DNA of 33,406 nt from an uncultured bacterium. GTDB lineage: Bacteria; Verrucomicrobiota; Kiritimatiellia; UBA8416; CAMZLY01. The notes under the pieces were generated by a model. The model saw only the letters and a list, made by a program, of their open reading frames with translations, searched no databases and was not told the origin of the DNA. Where the stretch lies: contig CAMZLY010000168.1 of NCBI GenBank assembly GCA_947311825.1, positions 1 to 33,406 of the forward strand. Reading direction: 5' to 3'. The translations under genes were made by a program, and so were the position numbers. Shown one piece after another: positions 30,931-33,406 of the stretch (position 1 is its first letter; the number at the start of each line of letters is the position of its first letter).

Positions 30931-31635
30931 TTATCGAGAAGTTTCATTTGGAACAATTCGGATATTTTTTCTCCGAAAACGTGTATTAACACGGCGGCGT
31001 GAATTCCGATCACCTTTTGGGTGCCCCGACAATCTTATATTTCGTCCATAAAAATAGCCAGCTAATCCACCAGCCAAATGTGCAGCATGTGCAATATTAC
31101 CATCAGCCCCCATCAAAGCAAACACCGATACAACAGCCATACCTATTGCCATTACCCGTGCAGTCATAGTTATAGGAATAACAAAGAAAAGTAGAAGTGT
31201 AATCTTTCTGGCAGGAAACATTGCGGCAAAGGCTCCTATAATACCAAATATAGCACCCGATGCCCCCAAACAATAAGCCGGGCTGTTACCGCTAATAATA
31301 ATCCATCCTACCCCGCCCAATATACCGCATCCGAGATACAGAGAGAGAAAGCACCTTGCACCGAGCATTGATTCCATCTCTCTGCCGAACATAAATAAAA
31401 CTAACATATTTATAAAGAGATGAAAGATACTACCGTGCAGAAAAATATATGTTATCCCACGCCATAACTGCCAGTGTTGAATGGCATTACTATTTAAAGC
31501 AAACATTGTAGTAACATCAAACGGCAAAAAGGAACCTGATACTATCTGTAAAAGATATATACCTATGGTTGCAAGCAATAGTACTCGTGTTACCGGCGGC
31601 AGGTCAAAATCAAGTTCGGTATTATTATTCAGCAC
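30931..31635 (-). CDS. Rhomboid family intramembrane serine protease
   Basis: 234 aa. GASGAIFGIIGAFAAMFP (catalytic Ser), IFHLFINMLVLFMFG, AHAAHLAGGLAGYFYGR (catalytic His), multiple TM segments. Confidence 0.93.
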   Translation of the reverse strand: MLNNNTELDFDLPPVTRVLLLATIGIYLLQIVSGSFLPFDVTTMFALNSNAIQHWQLWRGITYIFLHGSIFHLFINMLVLFMFGREMESMLGARCFLSLYLGCGILGGVGWIIISGNSPAYCLGASGAIFGIIGAFAAMFPARKITLLLFFVIPITMTARVMAIGMAVVSVFALMGADGNIAHAAHLAGGLAGYFYGRNIRLSGHPKGDRNSRRRVNTRFRRKNIRIVPNETSR

Positions 31636-31651
31636 AAAACGCCCTTAATTG

Positions 31652-33205
31652 CTATTTAGAATTACCTTTTCCGGCAGGTAACTTTTTGATTTCTTTTGAT
31701 ATTAATGCATACTCTCTACTGTCAGGCTTAGCGATTGATAATGCTTGTGTAAAATAATCGGCGGCTTCTTCATAAGCTAATGTTGCTTCATTATTTTTGT
31801 CAATTGACTTGTAAAGGTCACCAATTCTAAGAGCATTCTGACCCAGCATCATTTCTTTGGAATAAATAAGACCAGTCGATGGATCAACTTCACCATCTTT
31901 ACCATATTTTATAACATCCATAAATGCACGGAAACCTGCAATAGCATCTTCAATACGACCTTCTTTAAGGGCTAAATGAGCCTTAACTTTATTCAAAGCC
32001 ATTTTATGCCAGTCTTCATCACGACCTTCAATACCAGCTTCAATATATTTTATTGAATTAGCGTAATCTTCCAGTAAAAAACTTCCATCCAGCTGTAAGG
32101 CACGAACAGAGTCCTTATCTTTTTCGCCTACAACAAGAATCAATGCATCACCAGTTGCCATCATTTTTGCTATCAGAGCCTTATCTTCCGTACCTGCTAC
32201 TTTATAAAACTGCATTACATATATGTGAGAAATATCAACAGGAGGAATCCCCATATTCATAAGCTTATTAATTCTATCAACAACAAGGTTGAATTTACCT
32301 CTCTTACTAGGTGACACAACCCAGTCTTTTGCTGCCAACTTCTTTGTCTGCGGCTTATCTTTAACATTCTCTAACACAAATAATGTTAATGCATCAGGAT
32401 CACCAGCTGTAGGGCGTGGTTTCTTTCTCATAGCCTTAAAGCTTGTTCCAGCATCTCTATCGGTCATCGAACTTAAATTTTTTCTAAAAAGAACCTCAGC
32501 CTCTTTTCTTTTATTCTTTGCCAACAAACTATTTATTTGTGCTGCAACAACAAACGAATCTAAGACACTATTACCTTCTGCGGCACTGCTAATACTATCC
32601 AATAATGCCTCTTCCCTATCATACATACCACTATTTATGAACAAATTAGAGAATCTAGTCATAATGTAAACAACATTCTGATCACTAACTTCACTTACAA
32701 TTGTAGGAATAAAAGCTATAAGCTCATCTAATTTGTTGCCCCTAAACAAAGATTCCATACGCCAAGAATAAACGGTTCCCAAAAACTCTTTGGGAACTTT
32801 TTTATCAACCAAGACTGCTGTCCATTCCAATAGATTATTTGTATCTGCATTACCTGCATAATATCGACAAACCTGCCCCAACCCATTCCTAAGATAACTA
32901 GGATTATTCTCGACAGCATTCAATATCAACTTCTTTGCATCTTCAACATTACCCATGCGCAAGGTTAAAACCATTAAGTTCTTAAATAAATCAGCATGTT
33001 TATCTTGAAAATTATCACTTTCTAATGCTTGTGTAATTTTATCAATAGCTTCATTTGTCTTATTATTTTCAAGATCAGAATATACTGTTTTATAAAACTC
33101 CTCCTCTGTCATATTTGTCAAAGATTTTTTTTCAACTTCCTTATTCTTTTTCCCGCATCCAACAACAAGAATACCAACCAAAACAACTAAAACTAAATTA
33201 CGCAT
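31652..33205 (-). CDS. Lipoprotein with TPR-like helical repeats
   Basis: 517 aa. Lipobox LVVGCGKK. Helical repeat-like text, e.g. ALRIGDLYKSIDKNNEATLAYEEAADYFTQALSIA. 16 bp upstream of the rhomboid start. Confidence 0.75.
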   Translation of the reverse strand: MRNLVLVVLVGILVVGCGKKNKEVEKKSLTNMTEEEFYKTVYSDLENNKTNEAIDKITQALESDNFQDKHADLFKNLMVLTLRMGNVEDAKKLILNAVENNPSYLRNGLGQVCRYYAGNADTNNLLEWTAVLVDKKVPKEFLGTVYSWRMESLFRGNKLDELIAFIPTIVSEVSDQNVVYIMTRFSNLFINSGMYDREEALLDSISSAAEGNSVLDSFVVAAQINSLLAKNKRKEAEVLFRKNLSSMTDRDAGTSFKAMRKKPRPTAGDPDALTLFVLENVKDKPQTKKLAAKDWVVSPSKRGKFNLVVDRINKLMNMGIPPVDISHIYVMQFYKVAGTEDKALIAKMMATGDALILVVGEKDKDSVRALQLDGSFLLEDYANSIKYIEAGIEGRDEDWHKMALNKVKAHLALKEGRIEDAIAGFRAFMDVIKYGKDGEVDPSTGLIYSKEMMLGQNALRIGDLYKSIDKNNEATLAYEEAADYFTQALSIAKPDSREYALISKEIKKLPAGKGNSK

Positions 33206-33317
33206 TACTACTCTCCTTTTGAATTAATCTTAAAAACATACCAAACCATACATTATTTTCGTAAAACATCAATAATATAATAAAAAAATTAATAGAGAAA
33301 GAAAATTATTTCTTATA

Positions 33318-33406
33318 GAGGTGCTTGCAAAACTACTGTGCGAGGCAATTTTTTGTATTTTAGGCGAGCAGATTCTGCCTTTTGTGCAATTGGAGCATAC
33401 CCGTAG
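33318..33406. mobile_element. MITE-like element copy F, cut by the window end
   Basis: GAGGTGCTTGCAAAACTACTGTGCGAGGCAATTTTTTGTATTTTAGGCGAGCAGATTCTGCCTTTTGTGCAATTGGAGCATACCCGTAG matches the left arm and centre of copies A/D. Confidence 0.88.

Noticed and set aside
30860-31051. 63-aa ORF with repeated IGKIYR peptide
   Set aside because: Product of the 19-bp DNA repeat and antisense overlap with the rhomboid gene; no recognisable domain or good ribosome-binding context.

Overview
The window is a gene-dense bacterial chromosomal segment. The gene content suggests a PVC-group-like genome (inference only). The clearest genes are gyrB-gyrA, a DEAD-box helicase, a PLD-family lipoprotein, an Rpn/PD-(D/E)XK family protein, a BaiN/HI0933-type flavoprotein, an S8 protease, a TGS/uridine-kinase-like nucleoside kinase, trmB, rnhC, upp, dinB, an RluA-type pseudouridine synthase, an RRM protein, a HAD-like protein, a rhomboid protease and a TPR-type lipoprotein. 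The most interesting non-coding signal is a dispersed ~166-bp foldback, MITE-like element. It has ~18-bp terminal inverted repeats (GAGGTGCTTGCAAAACTA...TAGTTTTGCAAGTGCCTC). Two full copies (2018-2183 and 22137-22302) each have an exact 4-bp direct repeat at the boundary (CGTA and AAGA). There are also several truncated or solo-end copies, two of which contribute bases to the stop codon of a neighbouring gene. The most interesting protein is a 730-aa fusion of a Kdo/WaaP-like kinase domain and a clan-A glycosidase-like domain, in which the usual acid/base Glu position appears to be substituted. Other notable signals are a perfect 19-bp inverted repeat (24722-24788), a perfect 24-bp palindrome (149-172), a 19-bp direct repeat at the rhomboid 3' end, and a pseudopilin-like domain at the C-terminus of a secreted protein. 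No tRNA, rRNA or CRISPR array was recognised by eye.
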